Assembly: GCF_003696205.1 (NCBI RefSeq) | Contig: NZ_RFFI01000007.1 | Location: forward strand, 1-57,239 | DNA: 57,239 nt | Direction of reading: 5' to 3' | From: Cellulomonas triticagri | GTDB lineage: Bacteria > Actinomycetota > Actinomycetes > Actinomycetales > Cellulomonadaceae | In this document: piece by piece, positions 24,774 through 33,798 of the stretch | How the letters are laid out: every line of letters starts with the position of its first letter | Position numbering within the stretch: position 1 is the first letter of the stretch | Translations under genes and position numbers: made by a program | The notes under the pieces: model-generated | Told to the model about the DNA's origin: nothing | The model's database searches: none | Seen by the model: only the letters and a program-made list of their open reading frames with translations

Positions 24774-26936
24774 TCAGCGGCGCGGCTTCGGCTCCGGGAC
24801 CGGCTCCGTCCCCGACGCCCGGGCGGCCCGCTGGGCCTCGCGCGCCTCCGCCTGCCGGCCCGCCTCGGCCCCGGAGGCGATCTCCGCGCGCACGTGCTCG
24901 GGCCCGTAGCCGAACGCGTCGACGAGGTCCTGGGCGTGCGGGCGCAGCCGGAGCAGCAGGCGCTCGATGTACGACGTGACCGTGCGGGCCCGCCCGGCGG
25001 ACAGCCGCCCGTTGACGAGGAACCACGCGAGGTCCCGCTCGATCAGCGTCAGCCCGAACAGGTCGCGCAACCAGGTCAGCACCTGCTTCGTCCCCGCGTC
25101 CGGGACGGTGTCGAGGGCCCGGGTGAACGCCTCCCACTGCAGCAGCTCGGCGTGCGCGCGGGCGGCCTGGACGAGCTCGTGCTGGTGGGCGTCGAACAGC
25201 GACGCGGCGACCTCGGGCGATGCCTTGCGGGCGGGGCGCAAGGCCTGCGCGAGCTCGGCGACCATCGTGGACACCCGGTCGGCGAGCAGGTCGCGCTGGG
25301 TCTCCGGGTCGCGGAGCTGCCCGGCGGAGCGGCGCGCGTCCCCGGCGTCGACCAGCGTCTGCACCGCCCGGGCGAGCGGCATCCGGTGCAGCGCGGCGTC
25401 AGCGACCTGCCCGGCGACGAGCCGCGCGATGTCGGCGGGGTCCCCGCCGACCTGCTGGGCGTACCGGGTGAGCAGCCGCTTGCCGACGAGCTGGTAGAGC
25501 ACGGTGTTGTCGCCCTCGAACGTCACGTAGACATCCAGGTCGGCGCGCAGGGACGTCAGCCGGTTCGCGGTGAGGAACCCGGCGCCGCCGCACGCCTCCC
25601 GGCAGGTCTGCAGCGTGCGCAGCGCGTGCCACGTGGAGGTCGGCTTCAGCGCGGCGGCCAGCGTCTCGAGCTCCTCGCGGGAGTCCGGGGTGTCGTCCCG
25701 GCCGGAGAACACGTCGTCGAAGGCGGCGAGCAGGTGCTCGTGCGCGAACGTCGCCGCGTACGTCTCGGCGAGCAGCGGGAGCAGGCGGCGGCGGTGCTCG
25801 CCGTAGTCGAGCAGCACCACCTCGTCGGTCGGGGACGACCCCGCGAACTGGCGGCGCTGGTTGCCGTACGTCACGGCGATGACCAGACCGAGCTTCGCGG
25901 CGTTCACGGCGGCGCCGTCCAGGGACACCCGTCCCTGCACGAGGGTGCCGAGCATGGTGAAGAACCGGCGACCCGGGCTGGCGATCGGGGAGGAGTAGGT
26001 GCCGTCCTCGGCCACCGCGCCGTACCGGTCGAGCAGGTCGGTGCGCGGGACGCGCACGTGGTCGAACCACAGCCGGCCGTTGTCGATGCCGTTCAGCCCG
26101 CCCTTGAGGCCGTCGTCCTCGCCGCCGACGCCGGGCAGGAACTCCCCCGTCGCGGCGTCGCGGATCGGTACGTAGAACGCGTGCACGCCGTGGTTCACCG
26201 GGCGCGGGTCGTCCGGCCCCTGGGCGACGAGCTGCGCGAACACCACCGCGGCGGTGCCGTGCTGGCCCGCGTTGCCCAGGTAGTCCTTCCACGCCGCCCG
26301 GTACGGGGTGTGCACGACGAACTCGCCCGACGCCGCGTCGTAGGTGGCGGTGGTGGCGATGCTCGCGACGTCCGAGCCGTGTCCGGTCTCCGTCATCGCG
26401 AACGCGCCGGGGACGGCCACCGACATCGCGTCGGGAAGGTAGGCGTCGTGGTGCCGCTCGGTGCCCAGGTGCAGGATCGCCGAGGCGAACAGCCCCCACT
26501 GCACGCCCGCCTTGATCTGCAACGACGGGTCGGCGGCGACCAGCTCCTCGAACCGGGCGAGGCTGCCGCCGTGGTCGTCGGCACCCCCGAGGCGGGTCGG
26601 GAACGCCCGCAGCACGTCGCCCTCGGCCGCGAGGGTCCGCAGCTGGTCGAGCACCCGCGCCCGGTGCTCGGACACGGGCAGGCCCTCGACGCGCTGGAAC
26701 CGGGGGTCGGCGACGACGCCCCGCGCCCCGCGGCGCAGGTCGGCGTACCGGCCGAGCAGGACGTCGGTGAGCGCGGGCACGGCGACCCGCGGCTCATCAG
26801 CGGCGCGGTCGCGGGCGTGGCCGGCGCCGGTCGGGCGGACGGTCGCGACGGGGCTCGCGGCGGTGACGGGGTCGGGGGCCGCCGGGCGCTCGGCCCCGGT
26901 GGGGGCGTCGGCGGGGCGGGCGTCGGTGGTGGTCAT
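24774..26936 (-). CDS. acyl-CoA oxidase/dehydrogenase (ACOX type)
   Basis: A 720-residue flavoenzyme for the first step of fatty acyl-CoA breakdown, introducing the C2-C3 double bond. The N-terminal 50 residues are Pro/Ala-rich. The core has GVQWGLFASAILHLGT, FAMTETGHGSDVASIATTATYD (FAD and substrate loop), GNAGQHGTAAVVFAQL, QGRVSLDGAAVNAAKLGLVIAVTYGNQRRQF, CREACGGAGFLTANRLTSLRADLDVYVTFEGDNTVLYQLVGK, and an ACOX C-terminal helical domain. That length and C-terminal domain mark the peroxisomal-oxidase-like subclass. RBS GGGAG at 6 bases. It lies 46 bases after the TetR gene and is probably co-transcribed with it. A C-terminal Pro/Lys tail is unconserved. Confidence 0.92.
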   Translation of the reverse strand: MTTTDARPADAPTGAERPAAPDPVTAASPVATVRPTGAGHARDRAADEPRVAVPALTDVLLGRYADLRRGARGVVADPRFQRVEGLPVSEHRARVLDQLRTLAAEGDVLRAFPTRLGGADDHGGSLARFEELVAADPSLQIKAGVQWGLFASAILHLGTERHHDAYLPDAMSVAVPGAFAMTETGHGSDVASIATTATYDAASGEFVVHTPYRAAWKDYLGNAGQHGTAAVVFAQLVAQGPDDPRPVNHGVHAFYVPIRDAATGEFLPGVGGEDDGLKGGLNGIDNGRLWFDHVRVPRTDLLDRYGAVAEDGTYSSPIASPGRRFFTMLGTLVQGRVSLDGAAVNAAKLGLVIAVTYGNQRRQFAGSSPTDEVVLLDYGEHRRRLLPLLAETYAATFAHEHLLAAFDDVFSGRDDTPDSREELETLAAALKPTSTWHALRTLQTCREACGGAGFLTANRLTSLRADLDVYVTFEGDNTVLYQLVGKRLLTRYAQQVGGDPADIARLVAGQVADAALHRMPLARAVQTLVDAGDARRSAGQLRDPETQRDLLADRVSTMVAELAQALRPARKASPEVAASLFDAHQHELVQAARAHAELLQWEAFTRALDTVPDAGTKQVLTWLRDLFGLTLIERDLAWFLVNGRLSAGRARTVTSYIERLLLRLRPHAQDLVDAFGYGPEHVRAEIASGAEAGRQAEAREAQRAARASGTEPVPEPKPRR

Positions 26937-26982
26937 GCGTGCTCCCCTGGGGTCGGTGCGTCCTCGTCGACGCGGTCCTGGG

Positions 26983-27660
26983 TCAGGTGCTGCTGGTCGT
27001 TCCCGTGCTGGTCGTGCTGGTGCGCTCGCGGGACAGGACGGCGACCGGCCCGGCCCACAGCCAGGCGGCCACCCGCCCGGCGACGTCCGCGCGCGGCTCG
27101 CGCGCGGTGGTGTCGTCCCCCCCGAGCCACCGCTCCCCCGCGCCGCGGACGAAGCCGACGGCACCGGCGGCCCACAGCCGCGCCCACGCGGCCTCGGGTC
27201 CGTCGTCGTCCACACCGAGCGCGCGGACGAACGGGTCGGCGACGAGCTCGGTGACCGAGTCGAGGAACACCCCGACGGCGCCGCCCCGCGTGACGAAGGC
27301 GTACACGTGGGGCGAGGACTCGATCATCGCGAGGTAGGTGTCGACCATCCCGCGCAGCGCGTCGCGCGGGGTGGCGGCGCCGGTCGCGGCCTCGTCCAGC
27401 GCGGCCCGGATGTCGGCGACGACCGCGGCCGCGACGGCGAGCTGCAACCCCTCCTTGTCGGTGAAGTACCGGTAGACGATGGACTTGGACGTCCCCGCCG
27501 CCGCGGCGATGTCGTCCATGGACGCGCCCGGACCGCCGTGGTGCACGAGCTTGCGGGCGACGCGCACCAGCTCGGCGCGGCGGGCCTCGCGGTGGTCGTC
27601 CCACCGCGTGGAGCGGCCGTCCTCCGTCGCCGTCGACGGGTCCTGGGTGATCGGGGTCAC
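26983..27660 (-). CDS. TetR-family regulator of the fatty-acid cluster
   Basis: A 225-residue repressor with an N-terminal helix-turn-helix (ARKLVHHGGPGASMDDIAAAAGTSKSIVYRYFTDKEGLQLAV, about residues 35-80) and a helical ligand-binding domain. TetR proteins beside beta-oxidation genes usually bind acyl-CoAs. GTG 27660 is fixed by TACCGT seven bases upstream, which is also half of the divergent palindrome at 27668-27684. The 5' end therefore overlaps the operator, so autoregulation is likely, together with the acyl-CoA oxidase downstream and the thiolase operon opposite. The C-terminus is Ser/Thr-rich. Confidence 0.9.
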   Translation of the reverse strand: MTPITQDPSTATEDGRSTRWDDHREARRAELVRVARKLVHHGGPGASMDDIAAAAGTSKSIVYRYFTDKEGLQLAVAAAVVADIRAALDEAATGAATPRDALRGMVDTYLAMIESSPHVYAFVTRGGAVGVFLDSVTELVADPFVRALGVDDDGPEAAWARLWAAGAVGFVRGAGERWLGGDDTTAREPRADVAGRVAAWLWAGPVAVLSRERTSTTSTGTTSST

Positions 27661-27667
27661 AGAACCG

Positions 27668-27684
27668 ACGGTATCAGGTACTGT
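27668..27684. promoter_or_regulatory. divergent promoter palindrome, likely TetR operator
   Basis: ACGGTA-TCAGG-TACTGT, arms matching at 5 of 6 positions. The left arm is the minus-strand -10 (TACCGT) of the tetR gene and the right arm is a plus-strand -10 (TACTGT) for the thiolase operon. One bound dimer would close both promoters. Confidence 0.6.
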
Positions 27685-27705
27685 GAGTTTCGGGCAGTGA
27701 GACAA

Positions 27706-27719
27706 GGGACCGAGGTCCC
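27706..27719. promoter_or_regulatory. copy of the GGACCTCGGTCC palindromic motif (thiolase upstream)
   Basis: GGGACCGAGGTCCC, the same sequence as the purF copy but on the other strand, with perfect 6-base arms. It is 60 bases before the thiolase ATG and about 20 bases downstream of the inferred transcription start. Confidence 0.6.
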
Positions 27720-27778
27720 ACGCCACGAGCGACCATGCACCACCGACGACATCGACGACGATGCGGGAGGACCCCCAC

Positions 27779-29131
27779 ATGGCACCCACCACCTCCGGGC
27801 CGCACGGCCCCGAGACGCCCACGACCCGGCGCGCCGTGGTCGTCGGCGGCAACCGGATCCCGTTCGCCCGCGCCGGCGGGGCCTACGCCCGGGTGAGCAA
27901 CCTCGACATGCTCACCGCCGCGCTCGACGGCCTCGTGGCCCGGTTCGGGCTGCAGGACGAGGTGCTGGGCGAGGTCGTCGCGGGCGCCGTGCTCAAGCAC
28001 AGCCGCGACTTCAACATGACCCGGGAGGCCGTCCTCGGCTCCCCCCTGTCCGCCCGCACCCCCGCGTACGACCTGCAGCAGGCGTGCGCGACCGGCCTGG
28101 AGGCCGTGGTGTCCGTCGCCAACAAGATCCGGCTCGGCCAGGTCGAGTCCGGCGTCGCCGGGGGCGTCGACTCCGCGTCCGACGTCCCGATCGCCGTCAG
28201 CGAGGGCCTGCGCCGCACCCTGCTGACCCTGGCCCGCGCGAAGACCGTGCCGCAGCGCCTCAAGGCCGCAGCCGCGCTGCGCCCCGGCGACCTCAAGCCC
28301 GCCACGCCCCGCACCGACGAGCCCCGCACCGGGCTGTCCATGGGCGAGCACCAGGCGCTCACCACCGCGCAGTGGGGCATCACCCGCGAGGCGCAGGACG
28401 AGATCGCGCTCACCAGCCACCAGCGGCTCGCCGCCGCCTACGACGCCGGGTTCTTCGACGACCTCGTCACCCCGTACCGCGGGCTGGTCCGGGACCAGAA
28501 CCTGCGCGCGGACACGTCGCTGGAGAAGCTCGCGAAGCTCAAGCCCGCGTTCGGCACCCGCCTCGACACCCCCGCGACGATGACGGCGGGCAACTCGACG
28601 CCGCTCACCGACGGGGCGTCCACCGTGCTGCTGGCGTCCGACGACTGGGCGCAGGCGCACGGCCTCACGCCGCTCGCCGCCGTCGTGGACGCGGAGACCG
28701 CGGCCGTGGACTTCGTGCACGGCGAGGACGGGCTGCTCATGGCCCCGGTGTTCGCCGTCCCCCGGCTGCTCGCCCGCCAGGGCCTCACCCTGGAGGACCT
28801 GGACTACGTCGAGATCCACGAGGCGTTCGCGTCCACCGTGCTCACCACGCTCGCCGCGTGGGAGGACAAGGAGTTCTGCGTGACCCGCCTCGGCCTGGAC
28901 GACGCCCTCGGCACCGTCGACCGCGACCGGCTCAACGTGCACGGCTCCTCGCTCGCGGCCGGGCACCCGTTCGCCGCCACCGGCGGCCGGATCGTCGCCA
29001 CCGTCGCGACCGCGCTGCACCGCCGCCGCGCCGAGCTGCTCGCCGCCGGGGAGGACCGACCCGTGCGGGCCCTGGTGTCCGTCTGCGCCGCCGGGGGCCT
29101 CGGCGTCGCCGCGATCCTGGAGGCGGCGTGA
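27779..29131 (+). CDS. acetyl-CoA C-acyltransferase (thiolase)
   Basis: A 450-residue thiolase that cleaves 3-ketoacyl-CoA with CoA. Catalytic residues are visible: Cys103 in YDLQQACATGLEAVVSVANKI, the HEAF histidine, GHPFAATGGR with the second His, and CAAGGLG near the C-terminus. The length and the LNVHGSSLAAGHPF segment fit FadI-like long thiolases. ATG 27779 has GGGAGG 8 bases upstream; an earlier in-frame ATG (27761) lacks it. The stop overlaps the next ATG by one base. First gene of a thiolase-fabG-maoC operon. Confidence 0.94.
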   Translation: MAPTTSGPHGPETPTTRRAVVVGGNRIPFARAGGAYARVSNLDMLTAALDGLVARFGLQDEVLGEVVAGAVLKHSRDFNMTREAVLGSPLSARTPAYDLQQACATGLEAVVSVANKIRLGQVESGVAGGVDSASDVPIAVSEGLRRTLLTLARAKTVPQRLKAAAALRPGDLKPATPRTDEPRTGLSMGEHQALTTAQWGITREAQDEIALTSHQRLAAAYDAGFFDDLVTPYRGLVRDQNLRADTSLEKLAKLKPAFGTRLDTPATMTAGNSTPLTDGASTVLLASDDWAQAHGLTPLAAVVDAETAAVDFVHGEDGLLMAPVFAVPRLLARQGLTLEDLDYVEIHEAFASTVLTTLAAWEDKEFCVTRLGLDDALGTVDRDRLNVHGSSLAAGHPFAATGGRIVATVATALHRRRAELLAAGEDRPVRALVSVCAAGGLGVAAILEAA

Positions 29132-30507
29132 TGACCAGCACCGACCGGTACCTCGACCTCGTCAACTCCGGCGTCACGCAGAAGATCGCGAAGCAGCTCG
29201 GCCTGCCCCGCCCGGCCCGGCTGCGGCGCGCCGCCGACCGGCGACCCGGCGCCCCGCTGGTCGACGGCCCCGTGCTCGTCCTCGGCGACGGGCCCGACGC
29301 CGACGCGCTCGCCCAGCTGCTGTCCGGGACCTCGCCCGACCGCAAGGGCTGGGACCTGGACGTCCGGCGGCACGCCGCCGAGGGCACCCGGTTCGCCGCC
29401 GTCGTCCTCGCGCTCAGCGAGGTGCAGCACCCGGGCGACCTCGCCGCGCCCCTGCTCGCGCTCGGCCCGGTGCTGAAGACGCTCGCCCCGGGCGGGCGGG
29501 TCGTCAGCGTCTCCCGGCCCGCGCGCCCCGACCACGCGCCCGCGCTCGCCGCCGCCCGGCAGGGCGTCGACGGGACCGTGCGCTCCGTCGCGAAGGAGCT
29601 GCGCGCGGGCAGCACCGCCAACGGCGTCGTGGTCGCCGACGACGTCCCCGTCACCGCACCCGGCGTGCTCGGCGCCCTGCGGTTCCTGCTGTCCGCGCGC
29701 TCCGCCTACGTCGACGGCCAGCTGCTCGCCGTCGACTCCGCCGCCGGGTCGCTGCCCGCCGACTGGGACCGCCCGCTCGACGGCCGGGTCGCCGTGGTCA
29801 CCGGCGCCGCCCGCGGCATCGGAGCCGCCATCGCCGAGACCCTGGCCCGCGACGGCGCCACCGTCGTCGCGGTCGACGTCCCCGCCGCGGGCGAGGCCCT
29901 GGCCGCCGTCGCCAACCGCGTGCACGGCACCGCCCTGCAGCTCGACGTCACCGCCGAGGACGCCGGGGCGCGCCTCCTGGAGCACGCGCTCACCCGGCAC
30001 GGCCGCCTCGACGTGGTCGTGCACAACGCCGGGATCACCCGCGACAAGCTGCTCGCCAACATGACCCCCGACCGGTGGGAGGCCGTCCTCGCGGTCAACA
30101 TCGCCGCGCAGCTGCGGATCAACGAGGCCCTGCTCACCTCGGGGGACCTCACCGACGCCCCGCGCATCGTCGCGCTCGCGTCCACCTCCGGCATCGCGGG
30201 CAACCGCGGGCAGAGCAACTACGCCGCCTCCAAGGGCGGCGTCATCGGCATGGTCCAGGCGACCGCGCCGCTGCTCGCCCCGTTCGGCGGCACGGCGAAC
30301 GCCGTCGCCCCGGGGTTCATCGAGACGGACATGACCGCCCGGATGCCCACCCTCACCCGGCAGGTCGCCCGGCGGCTGTCCTCCCTGCAGCAGGGCGGGC
30401 TGCCGGTGGACGTCGCCGAGGCCGTCGCGTTCCTCGCGTCCCCGCCCGCCGGGGGCGTCGTCGGGCAGGTGCTGCGCGTCTGCGGGCAGAACATGGTCGG
30501 CCGGTGA
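29131..30507 (+). CDS. 3-oxoacyl reductase, high-molecular-weight FabG type
   Basis: A 458-residue two-part protein. Residues about 1-200 form a degenerate Rossmann-like domain; residues 205-458 are a standard short-chain dehydrogenase with VAVVTGAARGIGAAIAETLARDGA (NAD(P) loop), HNAGITRDKLLANM, the catalytic S-x12-Y-x3-K in LASTSGIAGNRGQSNYAASKGGVIGMVQ and PGFIETDMTARMPT. This is the FabG4-like form of actinobacteria, which uses NADH and (R)-3-hydroxyacyl substrates. ATG 29131 overlaps the thiolase stop. Confidence 0.92.
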   Translation: MTSTDRYLDLVNSGVTQKIAKQLGLPRPARLRRAADRRPGAPLVDGPVLVLGDGPDADALAQLLSGTSPDRKGWDLDVRRHAAEGTRFAAVVLALSEVQHPGDLAAPLLALGPVLKTLAPGGRVVSVSRPARPDHAPALAAARQGVDGTVRSVAKELRAGSTANGVVVADDVPVTAPGVLGALRFLLSARSAYVDGQLLAVDSAAGSLPADWDRPLDGRVAVVTGAARGIGAAIAETLARDGATVVAVDVPAAGEALAAVANRVHGTALQLDVTAEDAGARLLEHALTRHGRLDVVVHNAGITRDKLLANMTPDRWEAVLAVNIAAQLRINEALLTSGDLTDAPRIVALASTSGIAGNRGQSNYAASKGGVIGMVQATAPLLAPFGGTANAVAPGFIETDMTARMPTLTRQVARRLSSLQQGGLPVDVAEAVAFLASPPAGGVVGQVLRVCGQNMVGR

Positions 30508-31448
30508 GCGCCCCCGACCCCGCCAGGTCCGAGGAGCGGCTCGCCACCTCGCCCGCGCTCGGCGGGCTCTACGCCCGCGCCGGGCTCGCCGCCGCGCGCG
30601 ACGCCGTCACCGCCCCCGTCCGCCGGGTGCTCGGCGGCACCGGCGACGAGCCGGCGGACCTGCCCGTCCGCACCCTCCGGCTCGACGACCTCCGGCCCGA
30701 CCCCGCGCACCTCACCGCCTACCAGCACCTGCTCGGCGAGCCCGCCGCCGACGCCCTGCCCGCCGGGTACCTGCACGTCCTCGCGTTCCCCCTGACCACC
30801 GCCCTGCTCGTCCGGCCCGACTTCCCGCTGCCCGCGCTCGGGATGGTGCACCTCAGCAACCGGGTGGAGCTCCGCGAGCCGGTACGGCTCGGCGACCGCC
30901 TCGACATCCGGGCGTGGGCCCAGGACCTCCGGCCGCACCCCACCGGGACCCAGGTCGATCTGGTCGCCGAGGTGCGCCGGCACGGCGCCGCTTCCGGCTC
31001 GCCGGCGGCATGGCACGGCGTGTCCACGTACCTCGCGCGCGGGGTGCGACTCGGCGACCAGGCCGGGGACACCGCCCGACCCGCGCGCGAGCGGTTCGAG
31101 GCACCCTTACCGACCGGGCGCTGGGCGCTCGACGCCGGGGTCGGACGCCGGTACGCGGCGGTGTCCGGGGACGCCAACCCCATCCACCTGCACCCGCTGT
31201 CCGCGCGCGCCCTCGGGTTCCCGCGCGCCATCGCGCACGGGATGTACACCGCCGCGCGGGCGCTCGCCGACGTCGGCGCCCGGCGCGGCGACACCTACGC
31301 GTGGGACGTGGACTTCGCGGCGCCCGTGCTGCTGCCCTCGACCCCCGTCGTGCGGGTCGCACCCGCCGACGACGGGTGGGACGTCACCGCGTGGGACGCC
31401 CGCCGGGGACGGCTGCACCTGCGCACCCGGGTGCGGCCGCTGGGGTAG
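30504..31448 (+). CDS. MaoC-family (R)-specific enoyl-CoA hydratase
   Basis: A 314-residue double hot-dog protein. The C-terminal half has the hydratase-2 motif YAAVSGDANPIHLHPLSARALGFPRAIAHGMYTAA with catalytic Asp and His. It makes (R)-3-hydroxyacyl-CoA, matching the stereochemistry used by the FabG-type dehydrogenase beside it. GTG 30504 overlaps the FabG stop by 4 bases. One rare TTA leucine codon lies at 31107-31109. With thiolase and acyl-CoA oxidase it completes a four-enzyme cycle; no acyl-CoA ligase is nearby. Confidence 0.93.
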   Translation: MSAPDPARSEERLATSPALGGLYARAGLAAARDAVTAPVRRVLGGTGDEPADLPVRTLRLDDLRPDPAHLTAYQHLLGEPAADALPAGYLHVLAFPLTTALLVRPDFPLPALGMVHLSNRVELREPVRLGDRLDIRAWAQDLRPHPTGTQVDLVAEVRRHGAASGSPAAWHGVSTYLARGVRLGDQAGDTARPARERFEAPLPTGRWALDAGVGRRYAAVSGDANPIHLHPLSARALGFPRAIAHGMYTAARALADVGARRGDTYAWDVDFAAPVLLPSTPVVRVAPADDGWDVTAWDARRGRLHLRTRVRPLG

Positions 31449-31508
31449 CGTCCGCTCAGTGGAACAGGGCGGCTCCGGCGTGTCCCCGCCGGGTGCGACG
31501 CTGGGGGC

Positions 31509-32132
31509 ATGGCCACCCCGCACGAGGACGTCCTCGACCCGTTCACCGGCACGCTCGACCCCGAGGGCGACTACGACCGGCTGCTGCTCGCGGGCCTGGA
31601 CCTGGCGGGGGCGGACGCGGAGAGCGCCCGGGTCATCGAGTGCCTGCTGCGGGGCTGCGACCTGGACGGCGCGGTCCTCGACCACGCGCACGTCGTGGAC
31701 ACGACGCTGGCCGAGTGCCGGGCCGGGACCCTGCGCGCCCGGTCCGGGTCGTGGCGCGACGTGACGCTGTCGGGCTGCCGCCTCGGCGCGCTGGAGGTGT
31801 ACGGCAGCTCGTGGGACCGGGTGACCGTCGAGGGCGGCAAGGTCGACTACCTGAACCTCCGGGACGCGCGCCTGCAGGACGTGCGGCTGGTGGGGTGCAC
31901 GATCGGTGACCTCGACCTCGCGGGGGCGCGGGCGCTGCGGGTCACGCTGGAGGACTGCCGGGTGGGGCGGCTCGACGTGACGCGGGCGCAGCTGCGGGAG
32001 GTCGACCTGCGCGGGGCCGACCTGTCCGGGCTGGACGGCACCGCGGGGCTGCGGGGCGCGGTGATCAGCCGCGAGCAGCTGCTGGACCTGGCGGACGCGC
32101 TGGCGGACCAGCTCGGGGTGGTCGTGCGCTGA
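31509..32132 (+). CDS. pentapeptide-repeat protein
   Basis: A 207-residue protein made of five-residue turns, seen as LAGLDLAGADAESARVIECLLRGCDLDGAVLDHAHVVDTTLAECRAG and later RDARLQDVRLVGCTIGDLDLAGARALRVTLEDC. These build a right-handed quadrilateral beta helix. Some members mimic DNA and shield gyrase (Qnr/MfpA type), but sequence alone does not show this. ATG 31509 has GACGCT six bases upstream, a weak leaderless -10. Monocistronic, ending before a strong terminator hairpin. Confidence 0.85.
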   Translation: MATPHEDVLDPFTGTLDPEGDYDRLLLAGLDLAGADAESARVIECLLRGCDLDGAVLDHAHVVDTTLAECRAGTLRARSGSWRDVTLSGCRLGALEVYGSSWDRVTVEGGKVDYLNLRDARLQDVRLVGCTIGDLDLAGARALRVTLEDCRVGRLDVTRAQLREVDLRGADLSGLDGTAGLRGAVISREQLLDLADALADQLGVVVR

Positions 32133-32144
32133 TCCTGCCGGGTC

Positions 32145-32183
32145 GCCGCACGGGGGTCACCCCCTGCGCGGCCCCCGTGCGGC
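32145..32183. terminator. bidirectional hairpin terminator
   Basis: A perfect 12-pair stem, GCCGCACGGGGG with its complement, around a 15-base loop, in the 74-base gap between two convergent genes. It should stop transcripts from both sides. Confidence 0.8.
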
Positions 32184-32206
32184 TGCGCGTCGCCAGGGCA
32201 CCGGCG

Positions 32207-33595
32207 TCAGTCCTCGACGGCCGGCCCGCAGGCCGCGGCCGCCGTGGCGGCGATCGCGTCGATGCCGGTCACGGCCGGCCGCGGCCGGGTGTCCCCCGCG
32301 ACGGCCCAGCAGCCGTCCACGACCTCGTAGGCCGCGCGCGGCCCGTCGGTGACGTAGGCGCGCAGCCCCGCGACCAGTCGGTCCACGGCCTCGGTGGTGG
32401 TCCCGACGCCGACGGACGCGCGGATCGCCCCGCCGGGCACGCCGACGCGCGCGAGCAGCGGGTGGGCGCAGAACCGGCCGTCCCGGACGCCGATGCCGTG
32501 CTCGGCGGACAGGTACGCGGCGACGAGGCCGGAGTCGTGCTCGCCGACGGTGAACGACACGACGCCCACCGGGTCGGCGGAGTCCGACCACAGCCGCAGC
32601 ACCCGCACGCCCGGGATGTCCGCGAGGCCGTCCAGCAGTCGCGTGCGCAGCGCGTCCTCGTGCGCGGCGAGCGCCCCGGTCGGGAGCGCGGCGAGGGTGT
32701 CGCAGGCCTGGGCGAGCGCGACGGCGCCGAGCACGTTGGGCGAGCCGCCCTCGTGCCGGGCGGGTGCGGGCTGCCACAGGGCCCGGTCGGTGCGCACGTC
32801 GCGCACGGCGCCGCCGCCCGCGAGGTACGGCGTCCCCGCGTCGAGCCAGTCGCGGCGGCCGACGAGCGCGCCCGCGCCGAACGGGGCGTAGGTCTTGTGC
32901 CCGGAGAACGCCACGTAGTCGACACCCGAGTCCGCGAGCGAGAACGCCCGGTGCGGCAGCAGCTGGGCGCCGTCGACGGCGACCCGTGCCCCGGCCTCCT
33001 GGGCCAGGGCGACGACCGAGGTGATCGGCAGGGCCTCGCCGGTGACGTTGGACGCCCCGGTGAGCGTGACCAGCGCGTACGGCTGCCGCGCGAGCTCGTC
33101 GCGCAGCGCCGTGAGCGTCCCCGCGACCGTCGGCGCGGCCGGCACCACGGTGGCCGTGCGGCCCGAGCCGCGCACCGACCGCACCCAGGGCAGCAGGTTC
33201 GCGTGGTGCTCGATGTCGAGCACCAGCACCCGGCCGCCGTCGGGGACGCAGCCCGCGAGCAGGTTGAGCGCGTCCGTGGTGTTGCGGGTGATGACGGCGA
33301 CGTCGTCGTCTCGAGCCCCGGCGAACCGGGCGACCGTGGCCCGCGCCGACTCGTAGAGCGCGGTGGACAGCTGCGACAGGTACCCGGCGCCGCGGTGCAC
33401 GGACGCGTACAGCGGCAGCACCTCCACGACGCGGGCGGCGACCGCCTCCAGCGCGGGCGCGGACGCCGCGTAGTCGAGGTTCGCGTACGGCACCTGGCGG
33501 CCGTCGACGAGCGGGACCAGGGTGTCGGCGCCGACGACCGGGAGCAGCGCCCGGTCGGCGGTGGTGGCGCAGGACGTGGTGGCCGGGAAGGACAT
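32207..33595 (-). CDS. class-V aminotransferase / cysteine desulfurase-like protein
   Basis: A 462-residue PLP enzyme. The fold-type I hallmarks are NLDYAASAPALEAVAARV, the TRNTTDALNLLA loop, DIEHHANLLPW, DGAQLLPH and the PLP lysine K234 in FSGHKTYAPFGAG. The ASAP and EHHAN segments resemble SufS-type desulfurases, but there are no suf genes nearby and the residues after the lysine differ, so sulfur mobilisation is a likely but unproved role. The 413-base leader holds a SAM-IV-like riboswitch and a hairpin that buries the GGGGG ribosome site (33603-33607), so it should respond to S-adenosylmethionine. ATG 33595. Confidence 0.9.
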   Translation of the reverse strand: MSFPATTSCATTADRALLPVVGADTLVPLVDGRQVPYANLDYAASAPALEAVAARVVEVLPLYASVHRGAGYLSQLSTALYESARATVARFAGARDDDVAVITRNTTDALNLLAGCVPDGGRVLVLDIEHHANLLPWVRSVRGSGRTATVVPAAPTVAGTLTALRDELARQPYALVTLTGASNVTGEALPITSVVALAQEAGARVAVDGAQLLPHRAFSLADSGVDYVAFSGHKTYAPFGAGALVGRRDWLDAGTPYLAGGGAVRDVRTDRALWQPAPARHEGGSPNVLGAVALAQACDTLAALPTGALAAHEDALRTRLLDGLADIPGVRVLRLWSDSADPVGVVSFTVGEHDSGLVAAYLSAEHGIGVRDGRFCAHPLLARVGVPGGAIRASVGVGTTTEAVDRLVAGLRAYVTDGPRAAYEVVDGCWAVAGDTRPRPAVTGIDAIAATAAAACGPAVED

Positions 33596-33602
33596 GGGAC
33601 TA

Positions 33603-33621
33603 CCCCCGACGGATCGGTGGG
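33603..33621 (-). promoter_or_regulatory. hairpin sequestering the ribosome site (expression platform)
   Basis: A stem of CCGA/TCGG plus three further G-C pairs with one bulged base buries the GGGGG ribosome site, 7 bases before ATG 33595. It is the likely switch part of the riboswitch upstream, acting at translation start. Confidence 0.55.
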
Positions 33622-33676
33622 GGCCCGGGTACGGCCGGGTCACCCCGCGCTTGCCGGACGCCGGACGGCGGACGGC

Positions 33677-33757
33677 CAGGTCGTCACCCGGGGCACCCCG
33701 CCGCGGAGGGAGGGTTGCCGGCCAGCGAGCCGGGGCTTCGCGCTGGCGCTCATGACC
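33677..33757 (-). ncRNA. SAM-IV-like riboswitch
   Basis: On the minus strand the RNA begins GGTCATGAGCGCCAGCG, then AAGCCCCGGCTCGCTGGCC, GGCAACCCTCC, GGCGGGGTGCC and closes with GTGACGACC. This order of conserved blocks is what I recall for the SAM-IV class of actinobacteria. A -35 TTGACA (33789-33794) and -10 CATCCT would start transcription at about 33758, just before the first paired base. It precedes the class-V PLP enzyme by about 80 bases. Confidence 0.8.
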
Positions 33758-33798
33758 TGGTTCGAGGATGGGTCGGGCGCCCGCGGCCTGTCAACCGG

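Noticed and set aside
33758-33771. tRNA T-arm-like GGTTCGA
   Set aside because: No cloverleaf can be formed around it; it belongs to the leader of the PLP gene.
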